Both the position numbers and the translations under genes were made by a program. From contig NZ_JABFMP010000005.1 of the NCBI RefSeq assembly GCF_013359595.1, positions 1 to 64,000 of the forward strand: a stretch of 64,000 bases of DNA. Direction: 5' to 3'. The notes under the pieces are model-generated. The model was not told the DNA's origin and searched no databases. It saw only the letters and a program-made list of their open reading frames with translations. Of the stretch, positions 16,298 through 24,939 are shown piece after piece. Positions within the stretch are counted from its first letter, which is position 1, and each line of letters opens with the position of its first letter. This DNA comes from Pseudomonas sp. C1C7. Lineage in GTDB: Bacteria; Pseudomonadota; Gammaproteobacteria; Pseudomonadales; Pseudomonadaceae.

Positions 16298-17230
16298 TCA
16301 GGATTGCCCCAGCGCCTTGCGCAAGCGCCGACGCAACCACTGCTCGGCACTGACGAAGGTGATGCCCAGCAGCACCAGCACTGCACCGATGACGAAGTTC
16401 AGGCTGAGCTTTTCACCCAGCAGCACCACGCCGAAGGTGACGCCGAACAGCGGCGTCATGAAGGAAAACACCGCCAGGTTCGCGGCCAGGTAGCGACGCA
16501 GCAGCCAGAACCACACCAGGTAGCTGAAGAACGACACCACCACGCCCTGGAACAGCACACTGGTGAGGGTCACGCCGGTCAGGCTGACGTGGGTGATCTG
16601 GCCACTGAGCAACGCGATCAGCAACAGGCCGACGAAGCCGACGATCAGCTGATAGAACAAGGTCAGGGTCACCGGCGCCTCGGACAGACGCGAAGCCCGT
16701 ACCACCACCGTGGTCGCGCCCCAGGCGGCGCCGGCCAGTACGCCCAGCGCGTCGCCCATCAACATGCGCGGGTCGAGGTTGTCCCAGGACACGCCTGCGG
16801 CAAACGCGACGGCAATGCCGATGAACGCCAACAGGATCCCCAGCCACTGCAACGGTCGCAGGCGTTCGCTGGGCAAAAGCCAGTGCACGCCCAGCGCGGT
16901 GAAGATCGGCGCGGTGTAGAGGAACACCGACATGTGCGCGGCGGTGGTCAATTGCAGGCCTTCGGAAATGAAGAAGAACTCCAGACCGAACAGCGCGCCA
17001 GCCAACAAGCCGCCGCGCCAGGTACCGCCCACCTGATCCCAACCGCCTTTCCAGCAGATCAGCAGCCCCACCAGCAGCGCGGAGATCCCCGAGCGCCCCG
17101 CCGCCTGCATGACCGGCGCAATGTCCGCTGCCGCCCACTTGATCATCACCTGCTGGATACCCCAGACCAGGCACAGGCCCAGCATCACCTGCAGGGCAAA
17201 CCCATCGGCGCTGCGCCGGGTGACGCTCAT
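16298..17230 (-). CDS. EamA/DMT-family exporter
   Basis: This 310-residue inner-membrane protein has ten predicted membrane segments arranged as two EamA repeats; the first begins LQVMLGLCLVWGIQQVMIKW and the second covers LMGDALGVLAGAAWGATTVV. Members export amino acids or other metabolites. The ATG at 17230 follows AGAGAGG by 7 bases, so the seven-codon upstream extension from a TTG is unlikely. It precedes the LysR gene on the same strand. The substrate is unknown. Confidence 0.87.
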   Translation of the reverse strand: MSVTRRSADGFALQVMLGLCLVWGIQQVMIKWAAADIAPVMQAAGRSGISALLVGLLICWKGGWDQVGGTWRGGLLAGALFGLEFFFISEGLQLTTAAHMSVFLYTAPIFTALGVHWLLPSERLRPLQWLGILLAFIGIAVAFAAGVSWDNLDPRMLMGDALGVLAGAAWGATTVVVRASRLSEAPVTLTLFYQLIVGFVGLLLIALLSGQITHVSLTGVTLTSVLFQGVVVSFFSYLVWFWLLRRYLAANLAVFSFMTPLFGVTFGVVLLGEKLSLNFVIGAVLVLLGITFVSAEQWLRRRLRKALGQS

Positions 17231-17271
17231 TGGGAAACCTCTCTTGAACAAAGCATGACAATGACTCGGCA

Positions 17272-17304
17272 GAAAAAAAGCAAAACCCCGACACAGGGTC
17301 GGGG
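17272..17304 (-). terminator. Rho-independent terminator of the CvfB-like gene
   Basis: Read on the minus strand, CCCCGAC and GTCGGGG form a stem around a short loop and are followed by TTTTTGCTTTTTTT. It lies downstream of the CvfB-like gene, past the hairpin repeat at 17321-17398, and just upstream of the EamA gene. Confidence 0.85.
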
Positions 17305-17320
17305 CTGAAATTGTCCCCCT

Positions 17321-17398
17321 GCAGGAGCTGCCGAAGGCTGCGATTTTTTGATCTTGCTTCTTAAAATCAAAAGATCGCAGCCTTCGGCAGCTCCTACA
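17321..17398. repeat. Intergenic hairpin repeat
   Basis: GCAGGAGCTGCCGAAGGCTG and its near-complement ending GCAGCTCCTAC flank an AT-rich loop. It belongs to the same family as the element at 3441-3541. Confidence 0.85.
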
Positions 17399-17412
17399 CG
17401 GGCGAGGTGTTA

Positions 17413-18249
17413 TCAGGTCAACTCGATACGATCGGCATGAATAACGATCTGGCCATTCTTGTACAACGCACCGATGGCCTTCTTGAAGTTGCCCTTGCTG
17501 ACGCCAAACATGTCGCTGATCACCGCCGGATCGCTCTTGTCGCTGACCGCCAGGGTGCCGTTGTTCTCGCGCAACCGGGCGAGGATCTTCGAGTTCAGGC
17601 TGGTGGCCGCTTCCTGACCCACCGGTTGCAGGCTCAGGCTGATCTTGCCGTCGGCACGCACTTCCTTGATGTAGCCCTTCTCCTGCTTGCCCGCGCGCAT
17701 GAACTTGAAGATTTCATTCTTGTGGATCAAGCCCCAGTGCTTGTTGTTGATGATCGCCTTGAAGCCCATGTCGGTGGCTTCGGCGACCAGCAGATCAACT
17801 TCCTGGCCCTGGCTGTAGTTGGCCGCGGTCTTGTCCAGGTAGCGGTCCAGACGCGTCGTCGCGGTGATGCGACGGGTGTGCTTGTCGAGATAAACGTGCA
17901 CCACGGCATATTCGCCGGCCTTCATCTGACGTCTCTCTTCCGAGAACGGCAGCAACAGATCCTTCGGCAGCCCCCAGTCGAGGAACACACCGATGCTGTT
18001 GACTTCAACAACTTTCAAACTGGCGAATTCACCCACCTGAACTTTCGGCTTTTCAGTAGTTGCGATTAGTTTGTCATCGCTGTCCAGATAAACAAAAACG
18101 TTCAGCCAGTCTTCATCTTCGCTGGGAATATCTTTTGGAATATAACGATTGGGCAAAAGAATTTCGCCGTCCGCGCCACCGTCCAGATATAAACCGAAGT
18201 TAGTGTGTTTAACCACTTGCAAACTGTTGTAACGCCCGACTAAAGCCAT
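17413..18249 (-). CDS. CvfB-family S1-like RNA-binding protein
   Basis: This 278-residue protein carries tandem S1-like beta-barrel domains (GRYNSLQVVKHTNFGLYLDG, then KVVEVNSIGVFLDWGLPKDL, then LVAEATDMGFKAIINNKHWG) and a carboxy-terminal winged helix (PAVISDMFGVSKGNFKKAIG), the layout of CvfB/YitL proteins. Such proteins bind RNA and affect virulence gene expression in Gram-positive bacteria; the role in Pseudomonas is not established. I start at ATG 18249, which follows GAGGG; a further ATG five codons upstream lacks a ribosome site. A good terminator follows. Confidence 0.87.
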   Translation of the reverse strand: MALVGRYNSLQVVKHTNFGLYLDGGADGEILLPNRYIPKDIPSEDEDWLNVFVYLDSDDKLIATTEKPKVQVGEFASLKVVEVNSIGVFLDWGLPKDLLLPFSEERRQMKAGEYAVVHVYLDKHTRRITATTRLDRYLDKTAANYSQGQEVDLLVAEATDMGFKAIINNKHWGLIHKNEIFKFMRAGKQEKGYIKEVRADGKISLSLQPVGQEAATSLNSKILARLRENNGTLAVSDKSDPAVISDMFGVSKGNFKKAIGALYKNGQIVIHADRIELT

Positions 18250-18598
18250 GTCCAATACCCTCATTACGTGGGCGGCATTCTACCCGGTTTTACCGGTCGC
18301 GTCGGGCGGCCGAGTCCGCCTCACGAGAAAATCCATCCCAGGCCTTCATTTTCGCGACCTTTGCAGGGGCAAGCGGCCGTTCGTCAGACCGTGGCCGGGG
18401 TTGGGCTCGCTCGCCGCCAGCCTGCAAGCTGAAATTTTCCCGACCCTGTTTTTTATTTAAAACAGCGACTTAGAGGAAGTTTGAAAAGTAATTATTTGCC
18501 CGTAATTCATGTCCGTCTGAATATCCCTGGGATATTAACCAAGCAAATGACGGCTTATTCCTGTACGATGCCTGGCCATTTTAATTTCCTGAAGGTTA
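18250..18598. other. 349-bp intergenic region upstream of a small gene
   Basis: No gene is visible. The part from 18440 onward is AT-rich and promoter-like and contains the 15-bp palindrome at 18521-18535. It lies between divergent genes: the CvfB-like gene reads left and the 62-codon gene reads right. Confidence 0.6.
18521..18535. promoter_or_regulatory. 15-bp perfect palindrome
   Basis: ATATCCC and GGGATAT are perfect 7-base arms around a single T. The site lies 64 bp upstream of the 62-codon gene in an AT-rich promoter-like stretch and looks like an operator. The binding protein is unknown. Confidence 0.5.
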
Positions 18599-18787
18599 AT
18601 GGCCGCCATGCGCGTAAAAGCATCCAAAAGCCCAGTAAAACCAGCTCCAGCCGTCGAAACCAGCGAGTCGCTCAACAGCCAGATCGCTGCGTTCCTCAAA
18701 TCCGGCGGTGAAATCCAGCAAATTGCCAAGGGTGTCAGCGGCCAGACATTCACCCCGTCCAAGCAGATCAGCCTGGGCAAGAAGTAA
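18599..18787 (+). CDS. Conserved-looking 62-residue small protein
   Basis: The product is basic and short (MAAMRVKASKSPVKPAPAVE, then LNSQIAAFLKSGGEIQQIAK). GAAGG precedes the first ATG by about 4 bases. The segment AAFLKSGGEIQQIAKGVSG resembles a motif shared by small Pseudomonas proteins annotated loosely as transcriptional regulators, but I do not recognise a defined family. It has a disordered lysine- and proline-rich start and an ordered second half. It has its own upstream region with a palindrome and is not in an operon. Confidence 0.6.
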   Translation: MAAMRVKASKSPVKPAPAVETSESLNSQIAAFLKSGGEIQQIAKGVSGQTFTPSKQISLGKK

Positions 18788-18989
18788 TCATTTCAGCTTT
18801 ATCGGGTCCACAGGCGCTTTGACTCTCGAAGCGCTTGGACCGCACGCCAGACCTCTTCTGTTTCCTGCGCCATCCATCCTGTAAAAATCGACGAACGGTA
18901 TTCGTTACCGGGCATTCGCCGGTATGCTTGCACCCGTCTAAATCAAGCGTTTCAGCTCAAGCTGTGCTCGCTGTTCAAGGGAGTGAAGC

Positions 18990-19712
18990 GTGCTCAAGCC
19001 TTTCGGTTTCCTGTTGCCCCTATGCACGCTGCTGGCGTGTTCAGTGGCGCACGGTCAGATTTTCCAGCGTGAACTGGGGGATTTCGATCTCAAGCTCGGT
19101 ACCAGCCCCAGTCGCAGCATGGCCCAGGGCCTGGTCAAGCCATCGGCCACAGGCTCATTTCACGGTGGCCTGGACCTGACCCACGACAGCGGCTTCTATT
19201 TCGGCCAATGGTCGCCCAGCGCGGGCATCAACCCCGAACACACACTCGAAATCGATTCCTACGCCGGGTTTAAACAGCCTTTCGACCAGAATCTGGGTTA
19301 CGAAATCGGCGTCATCCATTACAGCTATCCGCAACTGGACACCCTCGACAGCCAGGAACTCTACGGCGGCCTGACCTTGCTGGGCAGCCGCTTCGGCGCC
19401 GCCTTCAGCAACGACCCCGACAAACGCAACAGCACCCTGTTCGCCGACCTGGGGGGCAATGAACCGTTCGGCATCGGGATCAGCATGAAATACACCACGC
19501 ACCGGTTGAACACGCCGGTCGCCGTGGACGGTGGTTTTGTCAGCAGTTTTACCGATTGGTCGATGAAATTTTCCCGACCGTTCATGGGCATCGATCTGAA
19601 CCTGATCTACAGCGACTCCAGCCTCAACGGCAGCAGCTGCTCGGCCTATTCCGGGCACAACAGCCAATGCGACGGACTGCTGACCCTGAAGGCCGAACGC
19701 AGCTTCTATTGA
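18990..19712 (+). CDS. TorF-family putative outer membrane porin
   Basis: This 240-residue secreted beta-rich protein starts at GTG, with AAGGGAG 6 bases upstream. A signal peptide (LLPLCTLLACSVAHG) precedes the mature protein. The GGLDLTHDSGFYFGQWSP segment and the alternating hydrophobic strands ending in LTLKAERSFY, with a terminal aromatic residue, fit the TorF (Gcw_chp) family of putative outer membrane proteins. Two cysteines (SSCSAYSGHNSQC) could form a disulfide in a late loop. Function is unknown. It is followed after 77 bases by a lipoprotein gene on the same strand. Confidence 0.75.
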   Translation: MLKPFGFLLPLCTLLACSVAHGQIFQRELGDFDLKLGTSPSRSMAQGLVKPSATGSFHGGLDLTHDSGFYFGQWSPSAGINPEHTLEIDSYAGFKQPFDQNLGYEIGVIHYSYPQLDTLDSQELYGGLTLLGSRFGAAFSNDPDKRNSTLFADLGGNEPFGIGISMKYTTHRLNTPVAVDGGFVSSFTDWSMKFSRPFMGIDLNLIYSDSSLNGSSCSAYSGHNSQCDGLLTLKAERSFY

Positions 19713-19789
19713 TCGGCTGAACTGCCAGGCTCATTCTGCGTTCACATGAGCATCAGACTCCGAAACCAGGCTCTCGCAAGGATTCGATC

Positions 19790-20659
19790 ATGTCGCGCTG
19801 GTTGAAACACTTGGCTTTCGTACTCACCCTCTCCCTCGCCTTGGGCGCGTGCAGCCGCATGGGCCTGGCCTACCGCAACCTCGACGTGATCATTCCCTGG
19901 ACGCTCAGCGACTACCTGGACATGAACGGCGAGCAGAAAAGCTGGTTCAACGATCGGCTCAAGGAACACCTGAGCTGGCACTGCACCACGCAAATGCCCG
20001 GTTACCTGGATTGGCTGGACCGCCTGCAAACCATGGTCGCGACCAACCAGGTCACCGACGCCGCCCTGCAGGCGCGCACCGAAGAAGCCGAACAGGCCAT
20101 CGCCGAGACCGCCCGGGAGATCACCCCTTCGGCCGTCGAGTTACTGCAAGGCCTGGACGACCAGCAGGTGGCGGAAATGAACGAGGCGTTCGTCAAGGAT
20201 CAGCGCAAGCGTCAGGCGCAGTACCTCAAGCCGTCCCTCGACCAGCAGATCAAGGAGCGCGGCGAGCGCATGGAGAAGCGCCTGGATGACTGGATCGGCC
20301 CGCTCAATCCGGTGCAGCAACAGCGCGTCATGACCTGGTCCAATGCCCTGGGCGACCAGAACACCCAGTGGCTGGCCAATCGCGTGCACTGGCAGAAGCA
20401 GTTCAGCGCGGCGGTGGCCCAGCGTCATGACCCGGGCTTCGCGCAGCGAATCGAGACCCTGCTGGTCAATCGCGAGCGTTTGTGGACACCGGAATACAAA
20501 CAGGCCTTCGCCAAAACCGAAGCCCAGGCGCGCTCGCTGTTCGTGGATCTGATGGCGCAGAGTACGCCGGTGCAGCGTCAGCGGTTGCAGACGAAAATCG
20601 AAGGGGTGAAAAAGGACTTCAGCGACCTAAAGTGCCTGAAGGCCGCAAAACAATCCTGA
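19790..20659 (+). CDS. DUF6279-like lipoprotein
   Basis: This 289-residue lipoprotein has a signal peptide with a clear lipobox (LALGAC, cysteine near residue 21). The mature part begins SRMGLAYRNLDVIIPWTLSD, which is characteristic of the DUF6279 family, and is otherwise long helices rich in Gln and Arg. AAGGA precedes the ATG. The residue after the cysteine is serine, which favours the outer membrane. No function is known for the family. It may be co-transcribed with the TorF-like gene upstream. Confidence 0.8.
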   Translation: MSRWLKHLAFVLTLSLALGACSRMGLAYRNLDVIIPWTLSDYLDMNGEQKSWFNDRLKEHLSWHCTTQMPGYLDWLDRLQTMVATNQVTDAALQARTEEAEQAIAETAREITPSAVELLQGLDDQQVAEMNEAFVKDQRKRQAQYLKPSLDQQIKERGERMEKRLDDWIGPLNPVQQQRVMTWSNALGDQNTQWLANRVHWQKQFSAAVAQRHDPGFAQRIETLLVNRERLWTPEYKQAFAKTEAQARSLFVDLMAQSTPVQRQRLQTKIEGVKKDFSDLKCLKAAKQS

Positions 20660-20678
20660 ACCCAACACACATCCCCTT

Positions 20679-20766
20679 GCAGGAGCTGTCGAGTGAAACG
20701 AGGCTGCGATCTTTTGACGTTCAAAAACAAGATCAAAAGATCGCAGCCTGCGGCAGCTCCTACAGG
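20679..20766. repeat. Intergenic hairpin repeat
   Basis: GCAGGAGCTG and the later GAGGCTGCGATCTTTTGA pair with TCAAAAGATCGCAGCC and CAGCTCCTACAGG. It lies between convergent genes and may end both transcripts. Confidence 0.8.
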
Positions 20767-20776
20767 GCACTGGAGG

Positions 20777-21166
20777 TCAGGCAATCTGCACCTTTGACGC
20801 CACCTCATCGAACGTCAGCTCATCCAGCGCATCTTCCTGTTCATCCAGCACCTGCCGCGGATGATCATTGCCGGGGATGCTGCTGTCGATCAGGCTAAGC
20901 AGGCGTGAGCCGCGCATCGTCAGAATGTAGTTCGAACCGGTACCGCCCTGCTCTTCAGGGCGCGGCTCGATGTACCCCCGCTCCAGCAGCAGCTTTTCAT
21001 ACTCACCGGCCACGGCCTTGAGGTGGTCGAGGTTTTCCGGCTCTCCGCCCTCGGCGGCCACTTGCGCCGCGTACTGCTCGGCATAGGGCCGTGGGGTGAA
21101 GCTGGCTTCACCGTTCTGCACTTCGTGCAGCAAGCGTTCAATCAAATCCCAGTTATAAGTCGTCAT
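20777..21166 (-). CDS. DUF2513-like small protein
   Basis: This 129-residue acidic soluble protein begins MTTYNWDLIERLLHEVQNGE, and the segment YEKLLLERGYIEPRP, followed by YILTMRGSRLL, looks like a winged-helix fold as in DUF2513 proteins. Its carboxy-terminal third is acidic and probably disordered. GGAGG lies upstream of the ATG. No catalytic motif is visible and neighbours give no hint. Confidence 0.65.
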   Translation of the reverse strand: MTTYNWDLIERLLHEVQNGEASFTPRPYAEQYAAQVAAEGGEPENLDHLKAVAGEYEKLLLERGYIEPRPEEQGGTGSNYILTMRGSRLLSLIDSSIPGNDHPRQVLDEQEDALDELTFDEVASKVQIA

Positions 21167-21344
21167 CCTGAATCAACCTCCGGTACCCGTGATTGATGGG
21201 GCTTTCATAGGTTGTGACCGGTGCGGGCGTTAGCCGTTCAGCCGAGGTCTTGCTCACGACCGACCGGCGGTATGTCGATTTGCCCCGACGTCAAACGACT
21301 AGGCTGTGTAATCCGACTCCCAGCTCCACGCAGGAGAAATCATC

Positions 21345-22079
21345 ATGAACATTCAGAATCATCCCGTCGTGTCGCGGGAAGAATGGCTCGCCGCCCGCAA
21401 GCGGCACCTGGCCAACGAAAAGGCCTTCACCCGGGAACGGGACAAGCTGAGCGCCGAACGCCGCGCCCTGCCTTGGGTGAAAATCGACAAGGACTACCGT
21501 TTCCAGGGCCCCAAGGGCGAGCTGAAACTGGCCGACCTGTTCGGCGGCCGCAGCCAGTTGATCGTCTACCACTTCATGTTCGCCGAAGGCTGGGAGGAAG
21601 GCTGCTCCGGCTGCTCGTTCCTGTCCGACCACATCGACGGCGCCAACCAGCATCTGGCTCATCACGATGTGGCAGTGGTCGCGGTTTCCCACGCACCGTT
21701 CGAGGAATTCCAGGCCTTCAGGCGGCGCATGGGCTGGACCTTCGATTGGGTATCGTCCGCCGGTTGCGATTTCAACTACGACTTCGGCGTCACCGCCCGG
21801 CCCGAAGACGTGGCCGCTGGTACGGCGACCTACAACTATGAAAAGACCGATGGTTCAGAAGAAGAACTGCCGGGGCTCAGCGTGTTTTATCGCAACGACG
21901 CCGGGGAGATTTTCCACACCTATTCCACCTACGCCCGGGGCCTGGATTTGCTGGTCGGGGCCTATAACTATCTGGATTTGACACCGAAGGGGCGCAATGA
22001 AGAGGAGATCATGGAGTGGGTGCGGCATCACGACAAGTATGAGCAGGCGCAGAAGTCGGGGTGCTGTCACGGCAGCTGA
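21345..22079 (+). CDS. DUF899-family thioredoxin-like protein
   Basis: This 244-residue cytoplasmic protein belongs to the DUF899 family, which has a thioredoxin-like fold. The characteristic core is QLIVYHFMFAEGWEEGCSGC, with a CSGC pair at the position of a thioredoxin active site, followed by SHAPFEEFQAFRRRMGWTFD. Near the carboxy terminus are YNYLDLTPKGRNE and a terminal CC pair. AGGAG precedes the ATG. A role in thiol redox chemistry is likely from the fold; the substrate is unknown. Confidence 0.85.
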   Translation: MNIQNHPVVSREEWLAARKRHLANEKAFTRERDKLSAERRALPWVKIDKDYRFQGPKGELKLADLFGGRSQLIVYHFMFAEGWEEGCSGCSFLSDHIDGANQHLAHHDVAVVAVSHAPFEEFQAFRRRMGWTFDWVSSAGCDFNYDFGVTARPEDVAAGTATYNYEKTDGSEEELPGLSVFYRNDAGEIFHTYSTYARGLDLLVGAYNYLDLTPKGRNEEEIMEWVRHHDKYEQAQKSGCCHGS

Positions 22080-22095
22080 CTTCACCCGGATCCCC

Positions 22096-22123
22096 TGTGG
22101 GAGCAGGCTTGCTCGCTCCCACA
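22096..22123. repeat. Short REP-type palindrome
   Basis: TGTGGGAGC and GCTCCCACA frame AGGCTTGCTC. It lies 16 bases after the DUF899 stop codon, a usual place for REP elements. Confidence 0.75.
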
Positions 22124-22223
22124 AGTTCGGTGGTGTTCTCGGGATGTTTGTCGATCTGAACTTTTCCCACTAAAAAGCCCTCAACCGGTTACCCCGCCTT
22201 AACCGGACCCGAGGCCTGCCCCC

Positions 22224-22499
22224 ATGAAAACCCTGCACACGCTCACCCTCGCCGCCACCCTCGCCTGCGCCCTGCCCGTCTGGGCCTGCACGCCGGAAGA
22301 AGCCACCGCCAAGCGCGAACAGCTGGCCAAGGAAGTCACCCGGCTGACCGAGCAGAACCCGACCAAGGCCAAGGAGATCAATGATGAGTTGCAGAAGATG
22401 GACCTTGGCACGGCGGCCAAGGATCTGCCGGACAAGTGCCAGTTGATTGACCAGCGCCTCAAGGAGCTGGGCGTGGCAGAGAAGAAAGCCGAAAGCTGA
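22224..22499 (+). CDS. Small periplasmic protein of unknown function
   Basis: This 91-residue protein has a clear signal peptide (MKTLHTLTLAATLACALPVW, cleavage near ALPVWA). The mature part is about 70 residues, helical and charged, with two cysteines (ACTPEEATAKR and DLPDKCQLI) likely to form a disulfide. GAGG lies about 9 bases before the ATG. It is flanked by REP repeats and is probably monocistronic. I do not recognise a named family. Confidence 0.75.
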   Translation: MKTLHTLTLAATLACALPVWACTPEEATAKREQLAKEVTRLTEQNPTKAKEINDELQKMDLGTAAKDLPDKCQLIDQRLKELGVAEKKAES

Positions 22500-22512
22500 C
22501 TGACATTGAAAC

Positions 22513-22601
22513 TGTGGGAGCGGGCTTGCCCGCGATAGCAATTTCTCAGACACATCAATGTTGAATGTGCCGCCGCCATCGCGGGCAAGCCCGCTCCCAC
22601 A
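22513..22601. repeat. REP-type inverted repeat
   Basis: Arms at 22513-22536 and 22578-22601 are perfectly complementary over 24 bases with core GTGGGAGCGGGCTTGCCCGC. It lies between convergent genes. Confidence 0.9.
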
Positions 22602-22662
22602 ATTTGATGGGTGTTGAGTAAAAGTACTGCACCCGACACAAATCCACTGCTCGCGATGCGTT

Positions 22663-23466
22663 CTAAACCTTCAACCCCAACTCCGCCGACAACCTCGCCG
22701 TCACGCCCTTGATCAGCGGAATCAGCTCAGCCATTTTCTCCAGCGGCATATACGGCACCGTACTGGCGATGCTGATCCCGGCCACGATGCGTCGGCTGGC
22801 ATCGCGAACGGGCGCGGCCACGCAGCGGATCGACGGTTCGTTGTCTTCCAGGTCGAAGGCATAACCACCGGCCACGTACTCGATCATGCGCTGCTGGAAC
22901 TGCTCCCAGGATTGCTCCGGGTGCTGCGGCCAGAACTGATTTTTCCCACCCACCGGCAGGCTGACTTCGTACAGCCGTTGCCACTCTTGCGGCGTGTCGT
23001 CCAGCATCAGCGCCTTGCCGATCCCGGTGCGCGCCAGCGGCATGCGATGGCCGACCCGCGAGCGCATTTCCGGGCCGTTGCGCCCCGGATTCTTGTGCAG
23101 GTACAGGACCTCGTCGCCTTCGCGAATCGCCAGGTGCACGGTGTCGCCGGTCAACGCCGACAGCTCGTCCAGATACGGCCCGGCCAGGGTCACCAGCGGC
23201 AGTTCTTCCCGGGCCTGGAAGCCCAGTTCGATGAGCTTGGGCCCCAGCAGGTAACCGACTTGCGGCACTACCCGCAGATACCGCTCATCCACCAGGCAGC
23301 TGGCCAGGCGATGGGTGGTACTGCGCGTGGTGCCGATCAGCCGGGCGATTTCCTTGAGATCGCGAGCGCCGCTGGCCACGGCCTGGACCACACCCAGGCC
23401 GCGAAGCAGGGTCTGGGTGCCGGTGGGCGCGGCGTCCTTGGCGGTTTTTGGGGCGTCTTCCTGCAT
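22663..23466 (-). CDS. IclR-family regulator of the galactonate operon
   Basis: This 267-residue regulator has the IclR winged helix at about residues 18-80 (LLRGLGVVQAVASGARDLKE, then LIGTTRSTTHRLASCLVDER) and the effector domain ending in ISIASTVPYMPLEKMAELIP. It is the last gene of the run dgoK-dgoA-dgoD-MFS on the minus strand, 59 bases after the MFS gene, so it is likely co-transcribed and self-controlled. E. coli uses a GntR protein (DgoR) for this pathway, so this is a different regulator family in the same place. The 15-bp dyads at 27853-27867 and 39846-39860 have the size and shape of IclR sites. Confidence 0.87.
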   Translation of the reverse strand: MQEDAPKTAKDAAPTGTQTLLRGLGVVQAVASGARDLKEIARLIGTTRSTTHRLASCLVDERYLRVVPQVGYLLGPKLIELGFQAREELPLVTLAGPYLDELSALTGDTVHLAIREGDEVLYLHKNPGRNGPEMRSRVGHRMPLARTGIGKALMLDDTPQEWQRLYEVSLPVGGKNQFWPQHPEQSWEQFQQRMIEYVAGGYAFDLEDNEPSIRCVAAPVRDASRRIVAGISIASTVPYMPLEKMAELIPLIKGVTARLSAELGLKV

Positions 23467-23525
23467 ATCCAGCCTTAGGGTTGAGCGAGTGAACGGGCGG
23501 CATTATGGTCGCCCGCGTGCCTGGA

Positions 23526-24836
23526 CTACAACTTGATACGCTCGACCTTGCCAACCAGCAAGATGTAGGAAAGTGCACCGATCAACGCCAGAACCGAGAT
23601 GTAGGTAATCGCGGGGGCGAAGGAATCACCGCTGGCGAGGAAACCGATGACGATCGGCGTGGCGATGGCTGACAGATTGCCGATGAAGTTAAACACCCCA
23701 CCGGTCAATCCGAGCAGGCGCGCCGGTGCCAGGGTAGACACCAGCGACCAGGTGATCGACGCCAGGCCGTTGCCGAAGAACGCCAGCGCGAGGAAGGCAA
23801 TCACCAGCGGCGTTGACTCGACGAAGTTGGCGCCGATGATCGAGGTGGAAATCAGCAGGCCGCTGATGATCGGCAGCTTGCGGGCGAAGCCGACCGAGTA
23901 ACCGCGACGGATCAGGAAGTCGGAGAAGAACCCGGAACACAGCACGCCGACGAAGGCCGCGAGAAACGGCAGCGACGCCAGCAGGCCGGACTTGATGAAG
24001 TCCATGCCGCGGTACTTCACAAGGTAGGTCGGGAACCAGGTCAGGAAGAACCACAGCGTCGAGTTGAGGCAGAACTGGCCGAGGTAGATACCCCAGAGTT
24101 TGCGCTTGGTCAGCACGATCCCCAGATCGCTCCAGCTGAACTTGGCCTTGACCCTGGCCTGCTCCGACTGGATGTCCACCAGGCCGCCGCCTTCGCGGAT
24201 CAACTCGATTTCGGCATCGTTGGCGCCCTTGAAATCACGGGGTTCGCGATACACCGCGTACCAGATCACCGCCCAGAGAATGCCCACGGCACCGGTGGTG
24301 ACGAACACCATGTGCCAGCCGAACTCATGCTGCAGCCAGGCCAGGACCGGCGTCAGGAACGCCAGGCCGACGAACTGCCCGGAGGTGTAGAAGCCGATGG
24401 CCGTGGCCCGTTCGCGCTCGGGGAACCAGGTGGTGACCACGCGGCTGTTGATCGGATAGGCCGGCGCTTCCAGCGCACCGACCGCCATGCGCAGCACGAA
24501 CAGCGCGATGAAGCTGGCGGCGAAGCCGAGCATCACCGTGGCGATCGACCACAGCAGCAGTGCGGCGGTATAGAGGATGCGTGGCGGCACCCGGTCCACC
24601 AGCCAGCCGCCGGGGATCTGCATGGCGGCGTAGGTCCAGCCGAACGCGGAGAAGATCAGGCCGACGTGGATCGGGTCGATGCCCAGATCGCTGGTCAGCG
24701 CGGGCGCGGCAATCGACAGGTTGCTGCGGTCCAGGTAGTTGATCACCACGGTGATGAACAGCAGGACCATGATGAAAAACCGCTTGCGGCTGGGCGTCAC
24801 CAAAGACGCCTGCCCGGTGAGGGTTTGCGGTTGCAT
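23526..24836 (-). CDS. dgoT: MFS transporter, probable D-galactonate importer
   Basis: This 436-residue protein belongs to the anion:cation symporter branch of the major facilitator superfamily, which includes E. coli DgoT, GudP and GarP. It has twelve predicted membrane segments; VVINYLDRSNLSIAAPALTS and GWTYAAMQIPGGWLVDRVPP are typical. The ATG at 24836 follows AGAGG by 7 bases; the frame is open 44 codons further without coding character. Its place right after dgoD makes galactonate or a related sugar acid the likely substrate. An inverted repeat sits between dgoD and this gene. Confidence 0.85.
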   Translation of the reverse strand: MQPQTLTGQASLVTPSRKRFFIMVLLFITVVINYLDRSNLSIAAPALTSDLGIDPIHVGLIFSAFGWTYAAMQIPGGWLVDRVPPRILYTAALLLWSIATVMLGFAASFIALFVLRMAVGALEAPAYPINSRVVTTWFPERERATAIGFYTSGQFVGLAFLTPVLAWLQHEFGWHMVFVTTGAVGILWAVIWYAVYREPRDFKGANDAEIELIREGGGLVDIQSEQARVKAKFSWSDLGIVLTKRKLWGIYLGQFCLNSTLWFFLTWFPTYLVKYRGMDFIKSGLLASLPFLAAFVGVLCSGFFSDFLIRRGYSVGFARKLPIISGLLISTSIIGANFVESTPLVIAFLALAFFGNGLASITWSLVSTLAPARLLGLTGGVFNFIGNLSAIATPIVIGFLASGDSFAPAITYISVLALIGALSYILLVGKVERIKL

Positions 24837-24886
24837 GGGGGGGCCTCTTGTTATGTTTATTGAGGTCGATCCAAAACTTGTGCGCT

Positions 24887-24907
24887 GATCTCCAGTCCAT
24901 GGAGATC
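24887..24907. promoter_or_regulatory. Inverted repeat between dgoD and the MFS gene
   Basis: GATCTCCA and TGGAGATC are perfect 8-base arms around GTCCA. It could be an operator or an mRNA hairpin that lowers expression of the downstream transporter gene. No T run follows, so it is not an ordinary terminator. Confidence 0.45.
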
Positions 24908-24939
24908 CAGTGTGGGAGTTTGTGGTGGTCAGTGGAAAC

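Noticed and set aside
9076..18503. Shared 12-base word TATTTGCCCGTA in the gbuA and 62-codon gene promoter regions
   Set aside because: Only two copies are visible, with no dyad and no functional link; chance is a sufficient explanation.
18805..18842. Possible terminator after the 62-codon gene
   Set aside because: GCGCTT/AAGCGC stems are present, but no T run follows on either strand.
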